A stretch of DNA of 64,000 nucleotides from DASUPK01 sp963724665 (GTDB lineage Bacteria > Actinomycetota > Thermoleophilia > Solirubrobacterales > 70-9). Location of the stretch: the NCBI GenBank assembly GCA_963724665.1, contig CAVRVH010000012.1, forward strand, positions 868,001-932,000, given 5' to 3'. Every line of letters starts with the position of its first letter. Position 1 is the first letter of the stretch. A program made the position numbers and the translations under genes. The notes beneath the pieces were generated by a model. That model searched no databases. It had not been told where the DNA came from and was given only the letters and a program-made list of their open reading frames with translations. This document shows positions 54,518 through 63,036 of the stretch, in pieces.

Positions 54518-55469
54518 GCTGATCGAGGTTCTCGTCCGACCAGCGACGATCCGAGGTGCCCGAGATATACCAGTTGGATCCGTTGTCGGCGACGATCAGC
54601 CCGTACTGCTTCATGGCCGCGGCGATGGCGTGCGCCGGGCCCGTGATCCCGGAGATGTCATAGCCCGCCGAAAGGCGAAGCCGGAGCCCCATCGGCGGTG
54701 CGCTCCCGCTCGAGCTGTCACCGGCGCAGTGCGAGGCGGGGTGGACCCATGCGTCCTGCGTCGAGCTGACCGTGACCCGGATTGCGTGGTTGATGTGTCC
54801 GGCCGCGGCCTCGTCATAGCGAACGAGGCCGGGGAAGATCGGTAGGCCGGCGGCGTCTGAGGACGTGAAGCCCTCCGGGCGCAGGCCAGCCGAACGCAGG
54901 TCCCAGATCACCCCGACGTCGGCGTTCCAGTGCGGCTTCGGCCGCTTCCGCGCAAAGGCACGACCAAGCTCGTACAGCTTGCAGCGGGCCGAGTCGACCG
55001 CGAGCACGTGGCGGTCGCCGTCCGAGCCTTGCCCGCCCTCGACCAGGGCCTTGAGCGGGACGCGGTACGGGCCGTGGTCGGACTCGTCGCCGTAGGCGGT
55101 GAAGTGGACCTTCGTGCGCTTCTGCTTCTTGCCGACCACTGCATACGGAAAGCCGTATTCCCGTGGCGAGCCGAAGTCCGGGTGCACGAAGTCGCCGCCG
55201 TGGGCGTTGATGTAGGAGATGTAGGCGGCCGAGTTCGGGTCCGGCGGGGCCGCCGAGATGTCCTGGTTCCAGGCGGACTCGTCAGGGGCCGAGGGAGCGT
55301 TGGCGCTTCCTGAAGACGCGGGGAACACGGGGCAGCTGCCGAGGCCCGGATAGGGGCCTCGCGGCAGGTTGCCGTGGTGATGCTTCTTCTTGGCGACGGC
55401 GACGCCGGCGGCGAGCAGCGCCAGGCCGAGCACGGCGATGAGGACGACGTTCCCTGGCGAACGGCGCAT
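54453..55469 (-). CDS. Secreted hypothetical protein with conserved C-terminal domain
   Basis: 338 residues. Signal peptide (NVVLIAVLGLALLAAGVAVA) then KKKHHH and a soluble domain with FPASSGSANAPSAPDESAWNQ, HVLAVDSARCKLYELG, and near the end GSNWYISGTSDRRWSDENLD and LKSIPGSAFQAV. This ending is typical of a widespread actinobacterial extracytoplasmic family whose function I cannot name. Four cysteines could form disulfides. It overlaps the EamA gene by 65 bases. Confidence 0.75.
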   Translation of the reverse strand: MRRSPGNVVLIAVLGLALLAAGVAVAKKKHHHGNLPRGPYPGLGSCPVFPASSGSANAPSAPDESAWNQDISAAPPDPNSAAYISYINAHGGDFVHPDFGSPREYGFPYAVVGKKQKRTKVHFTAYGDESDHGPYRVPLKALVEGGQGSDGDRHVLAVDSARCKLYELGRAFARKRPKPHWNADVGVIWDLRSAGLRPEGFTSSDAAGLPIFPGLVRYDEAAAGHINHAIRVTVSSTQDAWVHPASHCAGDSSSGSAPPMGLRLRLSAGYDISGITGPAHAIAAAMKQYGLIVADNGSNWYISGTSDRRWSDENLDQLKSIPGSAFQAVQSAAAIHPC

Positions 55470-55492
55470 GCCGCCAGGTTAGTCGGCAGGCG

Positions 55493-56503
55493 CTAGGCCG
55501 TCTTGGTTTGCGTCTGGAGCGGGGGAGGTGCGTCGGCGCGAACGGCGGGCTGCTCGCCCTTCTGGACCCGCCGGCGGACCTTGACGTGCTCCGCGAGCAC
55601 ATATGAGCCGACCACCAGGATCCCGGCGAGCAGCTGCGCGCCGATCGTCTCCCAGTACGAGTAGATCTCGAACCAGGTGCCCATCCAGGTCGGGACGGTG
55701 AAGGGGGTGGGCGTCCTCGGGATCCAGCCGAGGTCCATGAACGAGAGGGCCGTGCCGCCGATCATCACCATCAGCACGACGGCGACCAGGGCGCCGGTCA
55801 TGATCAGCATGCGGCGGTAGGGAAGCTTGTGATGCAGCCAGAAGGTGAGGACGCCGACAACCGCGGTGCAGGCGAGTCCGATCGCCACCCCCTCGAGCAC
55901 CGTTGCGGTGCCGCTCTGCAGCTGAAGGTTCTGGAGGAAGAGGACGACCTCGAATCCCTCCCGGTAGACGGTCGTGAAGCCGAGCGCGACGAGTCCGATC
56001 ACGACCCAGGGACCCGTCTGCGTGAGCAGCTTCTGGCGGCGCTTGTGGTGGCGGCCGATCCAGTCGGACCAGTAGACCTTGTGCACGAACCAGTTGAGGA
56101 CGATGAGCAGGACGACGATCGCCAGGAAGCCGGTGATCGCCTCGAGCTTGGGCCCGAGTGGGGAAGCGGCGTCGAGCACCGCCTGGACGACGAACCAGGT
56201 CGCGATCGCGGCGCCGAACGCCAGGACCGCGCCGGCGACCACCGGGCGGCGCTTCTCCTTGTTCGCGCCGAGGAAGCTCGCAGTGACGGCGGCGAAGATC
56301 AGGATCGCCTCGAGGCCCTCCCGGAAGACGATCATCCCCGAGTTGAAGACCGCCGTGCCGTGATTCATGTGGTGCTCGGTCGGGTCGGCGGGACCGGTAT
56401 TGGCGGTGGCCATCAGGTAGACGAGGCCGGTCACAACTGCGAGGCCGCTCAACCACCAGGCGAGGCGGGTGTAGGAACTCCGAGTGGTTTGGTCGGGCTT
56501 CAA
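55493..56503 (-). CDS. FTR1-family iron permease
   Basis: 336 residues with about seven membrane helices. The REGLE-type iron motifs are present twice: FREGLEAILIF (about residue 62) and YREGFEVVLFL (about 190). In bacteria FTR1 proteins import ferrous/ferric iron with a periplasmic oxidase or EfeO/EfeB; none is in the window. TTG start. Upstream are two strong palindromes, one TTAGGG-CCCTAA type, fitting iron or MarR control. Divergent from a MarR-MFS operon. Confidence 0.9.
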   Translation of the reverse strand: MKPDQTTRSSYTRLAWWLSGLAVVTGLVYLMATANTGPADPTEHHMNHGTAVFNSGMIVFREGLEAILIFAAVTASFLGANKEKRRPVVAGAVLAFGAAIATWFVVQAVLDAASPLGPKLEAITGFLAIVVLLIVLNWFVHKVYWSDWIGRHHKRRQKLLTQTGPWVVIGLVALGFTTVYREGFEVVLFLQNLQLQSGTATVLEGVAIGLACTAVVGVLTFWLHHKLPYRRMLIMTGALVAVVLMVMIGGTALSFMDLGWIPRTPTPFTVPTWMGTWFEIYSYWETIGAQLLAGILVVGSYVLAEHVKVRRRVQKGEQPAVRADAPPPLQTQTKTA

Positions 56504-56530
56504 GGTTCGGGCACCCTAACAGATTCGAAA

Positions 56531-56544
56531 TTAGGGAGCCCTAA
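56531..56544. promoter_or_regulatory. TTAGGG-AG-CCCTAA palindrome upstream of FTR1 permease
   Basis: Perfect 6-bp inverted repeat with 2-bp spacer, 28 bases from the FTR1 start. Another CCCTAA lies at 56514-56519. The half sites TTAGG/CCTAA resemble DtxR/IdeR iron boxes, but the spacing is shorter than the 19-bp box. Confidence 0.5.
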
Positions 56545-56575
56545 GTACGTCTGGATGGGAGTCCGGAGACAATGG

Positions 56576-56601
56576 TTTGCTATGCTAATTAGCGATGCAA
56601 A
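56576..56601. promoter_or_regulatory. 26-bp palindrome overlapping the MarR start codon
   Basis: TTTGC, three bases, GCTAATTAGC, three bases, GCAAA is symmetric over 26 bp except for the two triplets. It covers the MarR ATG (56595), so bound MarR would block its own translation start region and promoter, a typical autorepressor site. Confidence 0.6.
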
Positions 56602-57023
56602 CTACTCCCGAGGTCAAGGAAGAGCTGGCCCCGCGCCTGCGCTGGGCGATTACCCGGATGGCCCGCCGTCTGCGCCAGGAGGCCGGGACCGACCTCGGCC
56701 CCTCGCAGGTCGCCGCGCTGGCGACGATCGAGCGTCACGGCCCGCTCTCGCCCAGTGAGCTCGCCGACCGTGAGCGCATCAAGCGCCCGACGGCGACCCG
56801 GATCCTCGGCCACCTCGAGGCGGCCGGACTGGTGGAGAGGGTGAAGGACCCCGATGACGGCCGTGCTTCCATCCTCAGTGCAACGCCTGACGCACGAGAG
56901 CTTCTGAAGCGCCTCCGCGCTCGCAAGACGGCCTACCTGGCCCGGCGACTCGGCGTGATGGACGTCGAGGATCGCCGCACGCTGGAGAAGGCCGCCGAGC
57001 TGCTGGAGGGGATGCTGGAGTGA
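56595..57023 (+). CDS. MarR-family transcriptional regulator (second)
   Basis: 142 residues. Winged helix: LGPSQVAALATIERHGPLSPSELADRERIKRPTATRILGHLEAAGLVERVKDPDDGRASIL with the DxGR wing, flanked by dimer helices. It is translationally coupled to an MFS gene (GTGA overlap), and a large palindrome covers its start. It probably represses its own operon; whether it also acts on the divergent FTR1 gene is open. Confidence 0.92.
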   Translation: MQTTPEVKEELAPRLRWAITRMARRLRQEAGTDLGPSQVAALATIERHGPLSPSELADRERIKRPTATRILGHLEAAGLVERVKDPDDGRASILSATPDARELLKRLRARKTAYLARRLGVMDVEDRRTLEKAAELLEGMLE

Positions 57024-58258
57024 CGGAAGCACTCGGCCGCTCCTTCGCAAGCCTTCGGATCCCGAACTTCCGCCGCTATTTCGCCGGCCAGCTCGTCTCG
57101 CTGTCCGGCAACTGGATGCAGATGATCGCCGAGATGTGGCTGGTGCTCTCGCTGACCGGGAGCGGCCTGGCGGTCGGCGTCACCACCGCCCTCCAGTTCC
57201 TGCCGATGCTGATCTTCGGCGCCTGGGGCGGGCTGATCGCCGACCGCGTCCCGAAGCGGCGTCTGCTGCTCCTCACACAGGGGCTCCACATGATCGCCCC
57301 GCTGACGATGCTCGCCCTCGCCGCGGGGGGCGCCCTCGTGCCATGGATGGTCTTCGGCCTGGTCTTCGTGCGCGGCTGCGTCAACGCCGTCGACTACCCG
57401 ACCCGGCAGGCCTTCGTGATGGAGATGGTCGGATCGGACCGGGTCGTCAACGCCGTCAGCCTGAACAGCGTGCTCGTCCACAGCGCCCGCGTGATCGGCC
57501 CGGCCTTCGCCGGGATTCTGATCGCGACCGTGGGAGTGGAGCCGTGCTTCGCGCTCAACGCGGCGAGCTTCGCCTTCATGATCTGGGTGCTCGCCGGACT
57601 GGACACCGAGCGGCTGCAGCCCGCCAAGGTGGCGGCGCGCGAGCCCGGCGCGGTGCGGGCGGGGCTCCGCTACGTCCGGCGCGAGCCCGAGCTGTGGATC
57701 CCGCTGGGGCTGATGGCCATCGTGGGAACCCTCGGGTACAACTTCCAGGCCGTCCTGCCCCTGCTCGCCCGGTTCACCTTCCACGGCGGCGCCGACACCT
57801 ATGCGGTGCTGGTGGCCGCGATGGGGCTGGGGGCGATCGTCGGGGCACTGATCAACGGAGCGCGCGGCTCGGTTACGCCGATGCTTCTCGTCGGCGCCGC
57901 GTTCGTTTTCGGGGTTCTCTCCCTGCTGGCCGCGGGCGCGCCCACGCTCGCGCTCGAGATCGCTGCGCTTGCGCCACTCGGCGCCGCGACCGTGACACTG
58001 GCGGCGAGCATCAACTCCTCCCTTCAGCTTGCCTCGGAGCCGAGCATGCGCGGCCGGGTGATGGCGCTCTACTCGATCGTCTTCCTCGGCTCGACGCCGA
58101 TCGGCGGACCGCTGTCGGGTTGGCTCTCGGAGGCCGTGGATCCGCGGGCGGCGCTGGTGATGGGCGGCATCGCCGCAATCGCAGGCGCCCTTTTCGCCAG
58201 GGTCGCCTTTGACCGGGTCGCCCGCATACCGCTGGACGCCACGCCGCACCCCGCCTAG
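57020..58258 (+). CDS. MFS transporter (MFS_3/enterobactin-exporter-like)
   Basis: 412 residues, 12 membrane helices. The start FASLRIPNFRRYFAGQLVSLSGNWMQMIAEMWLV is typical of the MFS_3 group that contains siderophore (EntS-like) and drug exporters; motif A-like GGLIADRVPKRRLL follows. Co-transcribed with MarR and divergent from the FTR1 iron permease, so export of a siderophore or a toxic chelator is a reasonable guess, not shown by sequence. Confidence 0.9.
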   Translation: MTEALGRSFASLRIPNFRRYFAGQLVSLSGNWMQMIAEMWLVLSLTGSGLAVGVTTALQFLPMLIFGAWGGLIADRVPKRRLLLLTQGLHMIAPLTMLALAAGGALVPWMVFGLVFVRGCVNAVDYPTRQAFVMEMVGSDRVVNAVSLNSVLVHSARVIGPAFAGILIATVGVEPCFALNAASFAFMIWVLAGLDTERLQPAKVAAREPGAVRAGLRYVRREPELWIPLGLMAIVGTLGYNFQAVLPLLARFTFHGGADTYAVLVAAMGLGAIVGALINGARGSVTPMLLVGAAFVFGVLSLLAAGAPTLALEIAALAPLGAATVTLAASINSSLQLASEPSMRGRVMALYSIVFLGSTPIGGPLSGWLSEAVDPRAALVMGGIAAIAGALFARVAFDRVARIPLDATPHPA

Positions 58259-58303
58259 CTGCCGCCTTGCCCCGCCGGAGCCGCCTGTCGTAGAGTGCTC
58301 GCG

Positions 58304-59662
58304 ATGGCGGACTTCTCAGGACTCTCTATTCGCGGACGGCTGGCGACGGACAGCGATTCCGACTGGGACGAGCTGCGCCAGCCCTGGAACCTTGCGGCGG
58401 ACCAGCGGCCGGCCGCGGTCGCCCTCGTCGAGAGCGCCGACGACGTCGCCAAGGTGATCGGGTTCGCCGCGGGAAACGACCTGAAGGTCACAGGCCAGGG
58501 CACCGGTCATGGTGCCGTGGCGATGGGCTCGCTGGACGACACGATCCTGATCAAGACCGTGAAGATGCGAGGGGTCGATGTCGGCGACGGCACCGCGCGG
58601 ATCGAGGCCGGTGTGCTGGCCGAGGAGATCGGCGGCGCCGCGCACGAGAAGGGAATGTCCTTCCTGCCCGGCACCTCCCCGAACGTCGGGGTGACCGGGT
58701 ACACGCTCGGAGGGGGGCTGAGCTGGCTGGGCCGCAAGTACGGCTGGGCCTGCAACAACGTCTCGGCGATCGAGCTGGTGGCGGCCGATGGAGAACCGCG
58801 CACCGTGGACGCCAACTCGGACCCCGATCTCTTCTGGGCGCTGCGTGGCGGAGGTGGGGGATTCGCGATCGTCACCGCCCTCCACGTCAATCTCTTCCCA
58901 GTCGCGGAGGTCTACGCCGGCGGCCTGCTCTTCCCGCCCGACGTCACCGCGGACGGACTGCGCCGCTATCGCGACTGGACCGCGGAGGCCCCCGAGGAGG
59001 TCGGCAGCATGGTCCGCATGCTGAACCTCCCGCCGATCCCGGACATCCCGGAGGAGATCCGGGGGAAGAAGTGGCTCGCGATCACGGCCTGCTGCATCGG
59101 CAGCAAGGAGGAGGGGGAGAAGCTGATCGCCCCTCTGCGCGAGATCGGCGAGCCGGCAATGGACGCCTTCGATCAGATCCCTGGCCCTGCGCTCAGCCGG
59201 ATTGCGATGGATCCGGAGCCGCCCGTGCCGGGCCTCGGCCACCACGCGACGGTCAACGAGCTGCCCGACGAGGCCCTCGATGCGTTCGTTGCGGCCGCCG
59301 GACCGGAGACGGACTCGCCACTGCTGCTGGCGGAGCTTCGCCACCTCGGCGGGGCGCTTGCGCACCCGCCTGAGAACGCCGGCGCTCTGGACAAGCTGGA
59401 CGCCGAGTACGTGATGCTCGGCATCGGCATGCTCATGGATCCCGCGATGCGCGAGCCGATCGAGGGCCAGCTCGACAAGCTCCACGACGCGCTCAGCCCG
59501 TGGGCCGCGGACGGCGGCTACTACAACTACGCGGAGCGTTCGTGTGACGTCGAGGCGATCCTGCCCGCGGAGACCTGCAGGCGGCTCGCACAGGTCAAGC
59601 GCAGCTGGGATCCCGACAATCTCATCGTCGCCAACCACTCGGTGGCGATGGCGACCGCCTAG
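58304..59662 (+). CDS. FAD-binding oxidoreductase (BBE/6-hydroxynicotine oxidase type)
   Basis: 452 residues from ATG 58304. FAD PCMH domain: VIGFAAGNDLKVTGQGTGHGA, AGVLAEEIGGAAHEKGMSFL, PNVGVTGYTLGGGLSWLGRK and GGGGGFAIVTALHV. The C-terminal BBE domain ends YYNYAERSCDVEAI and WDPDNLIVANHS. In this family FAD is often covalently bound to a His in the first loop (here GTGHGA). It oxidises an unknown alcohol, amine or sugar. Lies alone between an MFS gene and a convergent hydrolase. Confidence 0.92.
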   Translation: MADFSGLSIRGRLATDSDSDWDELRQPWNLAADQRPAAVALVESADDVAKVIGFAAGNDLKVTGQGTGHGAVAMGSLDDTILIKTVKMRGVDVGDGTARIEAGVLAEEIGGAAHEKGMSFLPGTSPNVGVTGYTLGGGLSWLGRKYGWACNNVSAIELVAADGEPRTVDANSDPDLFWALRGGGGGFAIVTALHVNLFPVAEVYAGGLLFPPDVTADGLRRYRDWTAEAPEEVGSMVRMLNLPPIPDIPEEIRGKKWLAITACCIGSKEEGEKLIAPLREIGEPAMDAFDQIPGPALSRIAMDPEPPVPGLGHHATVNELPDEALDAFVAAAGPETDSPLLLAELRHLGGALAHPPENAGALDKLDAEYVMLGIGMLMDPAMREPIEGQLDKLHDALSPWAADGGYYNYAERSCDVEAILPAETCRRLAQVKRSWDPDNLIVANHSVAMATA

Positions 59663-59672
59663 CGGTCCAGGG

Positions 59673-60623
59673 CTAGACGCCTAGGCGCTGCCTGCGCGGC
59701 GAGCGGGCGCCGACGATCTGCCCCCACTCGGCATCGTCGATCAGGCCAGGTTCGGTTTCGTCCAGCCACTCGAGCAGGGCCTCCGACAGTCCGTCCGGGT
59801 CCTCGAGGTTCGGGAAGTGCGCCGCCTTGGGCAAAGTGACGAAGCGGCTGTTCGGGATCCGCTCATGGGCGGCGAGCCCGTGCTTCATCGGGATGGTGTT
59901 GTCGCGCTCGCCCCAGACGATCAGTGTCGGCAGCTCGCCGAGCAGGTAGAGGCGGTCGACGGCACTTACATGCTGGCCGCGCACGTCGATCACCGAGCGC
60001 AGCGTCTGCAGGAACGCGCGCCGCGCTGCTGCTTCCTGGAGGGGACGCATCGCGCGCCCGACGGCCTGCAGGTAGACGCCCCTCCGGCTCCCGCGCGCCC
60101 GCAGCCGGTCTCCGAGGGCCTCCATGGCCTCGCGGACTCGGCGATTTGCCACCAGCCAGATGCCGGCCGACGCCCCTGGCAATGCGGCGCCGCGGAGCAT
60201 CGGGCTCACCTCGTGGCCGAGCCCGCCGCTGGAGATCAGGGCAAGCCGCTCGACCCGCTGGGGGAATTGGTAGAAGAACACCATCGCGATGCCGCCGCCG
60301 AGGGAGTGGCCGACGATCGTGGCGCGTTCGATTCCGATGGTCGTCAGCAGGTCGCGGATGCTGGAGGCGTGGGCGCCGAGGGAGTAGTCGCCGCGTATCG
60401 CCGCGGAGTCGCCGTGGCCGATCAGATCGGGCGCGATCACCGTGTAGCGCTCGGCCAGCCGCAGCGCGACCTTCTCCCAGTGCTTGGAGGAGTTGACCAT
60501 GCCGTGGATCAGCACGACGGGCGGGCCATCGCCCGCGATGCGGTAGATCACGCGATGGCCGTGGAGCTCGATCTCCCACTCGTCGAAGATCAGCCCTGAT
60601 GATGAACCCCCTGCTTCAGGCAT
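59673..60623 (-). CDS. Alpha/beta hydrolase
   Basis: 316 residues. Oxyanion loop VVLIHGMVNSSKHWE, nucleophile elbow IVGHSLGGGIAM, acid in VWGERDNTIPM and catalytic His in KAAHFPNLEDPD. The classical order is that of epoxide hydrolases/meta-cleavage hydrolases, with a lid of about 70 residues. Substrate unknown. It converges on the FAD oxidoreductase, with ten bases between the two stops. Confidence 0.92.
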   Translation of the reverse strand: MPEAGGSSSGLIFDEWEIELHGHRVIYRIAGDGPPVVLIHGMVNSSKHWEKVALRLAERYTVIAPDLIGHGDSAAIRGDYSLGAHASSIRDLLTTIGIERATIVGHSLGGGIAMVFFYQFPQRVERLALISSGGLGHEVSPMLRGAALPGASAGIWLVANRRVREAMEALGDRLRARGSRRGVYLQAVGRAMRPLQEAAARRAFLQTLRSVIDVRGQHVSAVDRLYLLGELPTLIVWGERDNTIPMKHGLAAHERIPNSRFVTLPKAAHFPNLEDPDGLSEALLEWLDETEPGLIDDAEWGQIVGARSPRRQRLGV

Positions 60624-60945
60624 TCGCTCACCCTAGAGCAACGCCTAAATCGCCCTGATACGAAGACCGACCGCCATCCATGGCGGCCGGTCTTTTCAAA
60701 CAGGCCCCGTCAGGACGGGCAGGGGTACGTCTCAGGGGCCTTACTTGGGGGGTATGTAGCGGATCCAAGCGACGGGAGGCGCCTTGCGGCAAACGCCCGG
60801 ATCCTATGAGCCGAGAGGCGGTGTTGGGCGTCCGGCCCAGCACCAATCCTCCCGACCCCAGAAGTATCGATCCGAACGAGTATTAAGGCAATACCCAAAA
60901 CTTGGTCGATACTCCGAAGTCACTACAAACTGGCCAAGCGTTGGC
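60624..60945. other. 322-base gene-free region with hairpins
   Basis: No credible protein gene. A long hairpin at 60663-60696 (AAGACCG...CGGTCTT, one mismatch, then TT) looks like a terminator for plus-strand transcription, though no plus-strand gene precedes it closely. Further on, CCCGTC-AG-GACGGG sits inside a pair of AGGCCCC/GGGGCCT arms (about 60710-60743). The remainder is lower in GC near 60880-60930. I do not recognise a known riboswitch or ncRNA, but a structured RNA is possible. Confidence 0.35.
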
Positions 60946-61866
60946 TCAGGCGGGGGCCATCGCGGCGGAGAGCGCCGAGCCGTGCAGGATGTCGAGCTCG
61001 GAGACCTCGATCTCCTGCAGGCCGAAGGCCCTCATCACCTGAACCAGGATGACGGTCCCGGCGACGATCGTCGGAGCGCGGCCGGGATGGAGGCCGGGTA
61101 CCCGCAGCCGCTCGGCGAGCGGGAGTGAGGAGAGCCGGCTGAGCATGCGCTGGATCCGCTGCATGCCCAGGCGATAGCCATGGACGCGGCCGGGGTCGTA
61201 GGGCTCGAGGCCCTGGTCGATCGCCGCCAGCGAGGTCGGAGTGCCGGCCACGGCGATCGCGCGGGCAGGCGCGCCCTCGGGCTGGGCCGCAATCGCCCGG
61301 TCGATCAGGTTGCGGATGTCCGCCGCCAGGTCCTCGAGCTGGTGCGGATCGGGCGGATCGGAGGTGAGATGCCGCTCGGCGTGCCGGAGGGTGCCAGCCT
61401 GGAGAGATGTGTGAAAGCCCACCTCTCGGCCGGTGCCTAGGATCAGCTCGGTTGAGCCCCCGCCGATGTCGAAGACGAGTGTTGGGCCGGCCGTGGGCCG
61501 GTGTGCGGTGGCACCGAGGTAGGTGAGGTGGGCCTCCTCCTCGCCTGTGAGCATCCGCGCATCGAGATTGAAGCGCTCACGGAGCTCGGCGATGAAGGCA
61601 TCGCCATTGAGCGCGTCGCGGACCGCGCTGGTCGCGATGGCCATGACGCGCTCCGCTTCCATCTCCTCGTAGCGCGCCTTGTAGTCAGCGATCACACCGC
61701 AGACGTCCTCCACGGCATCGGAGCAGATCGTGCTGGTGTGGTCGACGCCGCGGCCCATGTTGGTGACCGTGGTCCGCCGCTCGACCTCGTAGACGCCGTT
61801 GCCCTCGACGTCGGCGATCAGCAACCGTGTCGAGTTCGTCCCGATGTCGACTACGGCAACGCGCAT
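60946..61866 (-). CDS. ppx: Ppx/GppA-family phosphatase
   Basis: 306 residues from ATG 61866 (MRVAVVDIGTNSTRLLIADV); longer starts at 61878 or 61950 add residues not in the family. ASKHA fold with the phosphate loops DIGTNSTRL and DIGGGSTEL, VMAIATSAVRDALNG, and TGEEEAHLTYLG (catalytic Glu). It cleaves polyphosphate or pppGpp terminal phosphates. This is the short form without the C-terminal HD domain, common in actinobacteria (Ppx1-type). Confidence 0.93.
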   Translation of the reverse strand: MRVAVVDIGTNSTRLLIADVEGNGVYEVERRTTVTNMGRGVDHTSTICSDAVEDVCGVIADYKARYEEMEAERVMAIATSAVRDALNGDAFIAELRERFNLDARMLTGEEEAHLTYLGATAHRPTAGPTLVFDIGGGSTELILGTGREVGFHTSLQAGTLRHAERHLTSDPPDPHQLEDLAADIRNLIDRAIAAQPEGAPARAIAVAGTPTSLAAIDQGLEPYDPGRVHGYRLGMQRIQRMLSRLSSLPLAERLRVPGLHPGRAPTIVAGTVILVQVMRAFGLQEIEVSELDILHGSALSAAMAPA

Positions 61867-61978
61867 CGCGACGTCCATGTCATCCGATCCCCAGGCACCC
61901 GGGGCGCATCCTAGTCCTATCTGTTGAGGATGTGCACGCGGAACGCTCACATCCCGCTAATGCCCCGACGTCGGCCGG

Positions 61979-62560
61979 CTAGCCCCCCTTGCGGAAGCCG
62001 AACAGGGCCGTGTAGGTCCCCGTGAGCCCGATGTCAGCGCCCGCGGGAGAGCCCGGGTCGACGCCCACGCCGACCTGGCGGTACGACTTCGAGAGCAACA
62101 CGGTGCGGTGCTCCGTACTGTGCATCCACGCGTTCACCGTCGCGCGGGGCGTGCTGAGACTCGCGGCGCCCCAGAACAGATCCTCGCCGACGCCCCAGGC
62201 GCGAGCGCCGGACGTATAGCCCACGTTTGCGGCTCTCGATTCCGGGGTTCCATCTCCGTCGTGGGAGAAGAAATTCTCGGTGGTCATCGCGTCGGTGTGC
62301 ACCTGCGCGGCCGAATCCAACAGCGGGTGCTCATGCACCGGCTTCGCGTGGTTGCGGGCGCGCTTCTTGTTGATCAGGCAGATCAGCGCCGCACGGGCCT
62401 GATCGACCGTCTGGCTTGCCGCGGAAACAGGACCGCCCGAACAGGCGAGCGCCGACGGCGCCCATGCGCCGAGAACCATGGCGATCGTCAATCCGGTGGT
62501 CAGTACAACATTGCGTGCAAATCGCCGGCTAGCGTTCTCCGGCATTGGCTTCTTGCCCAT
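61979..62560 (-). CDS. Secreted CAP (SCP/PR1) domain protein
   Basis: 193 residues. Signal peptide (VVLTTGLTIAMVLGAWAPSALA) then the CAP domain: ICLINKKRARNHAKPVHEHPLLDSAAQVHT, FFSHDGDGTPESR, GEDLFWGA and VNAWMHSTEHRTVLLSKSYRQVGVGV. The two His and Glu-type residues of the CAP pocket are present (SHD, EDL, TEHR). Extracellular; role unknown, bacterial CAP proteins are often wall-associated. An upstream region (62561-62792) contains promoter-like AT-rich spots but no gene. Confidence 0.9.
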   Translation of the reverse strand: MGKKPMPENASRRFARNVVLTTGLTIAMVLGAWAPSALACSGGPVSAASQTVDQARAALICLINKKRARNHAKPVHEHPLLDSAAQVHTDAMTTENFFSHDGDGTPESRAANVGYTSGARAWGVGEDLFWGAASLSTPRATVNAWMHSTEHRTVLLSKSYRQVGVGVDPGSPAGADIGLTGTYTALFGFRKGG

Positions 62561-62792
62561 TGCCGACCTCTCAGTCTTCGTGCTTCCGGGGTTAGCTGGC
62601 GGGCTCGCGCGGAATGAGTCGCGCTATGCCTTCTATTCGGCAATTCGCCCCTGGGACCTTGGGTCCCCCGGTCGCCTGCCCTGCGTGGGCTGGCGATTAA
62701 GCAGGTCTTGGAGCGCGAAAACTTAGCAGGCCGGTCAGACATTCGTCCCGGTTTGCGAACTCACGGGTGCGCGGTAAACTCGCTAATACCGA

Positions 62793-62866
<74 letters not shown>

Positions 62867-62870
62867 CTGG

Positions 62871-62898
62871 CCGAGGGCCCTCGAAAGAGGGCCCTCGG
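62871..62898 (+). terminator. Terminator after tRNA-fMet
   Basis: CCGAGGGCCCTC and GAGGGCCCTCGG form a perfect 12-bp stem with a GAAA tetraloop, four bases after the tRNA, followed by TGTTGG. Confidence 0.8.
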
Positions 62899-63036
62899 TG
62901 TTGGACTGGCCGCTCGATCACTCGCTGCAACGGGTAGCCTCAAGGCGCGATGAGCCCGTCGATCGCTCGCCCAATTTCTCGCCTCATCGCGGACGGTCCG
63001 ACACGAGGCGGCGGAGAAGGGCTCGCCGGCCGCTGA

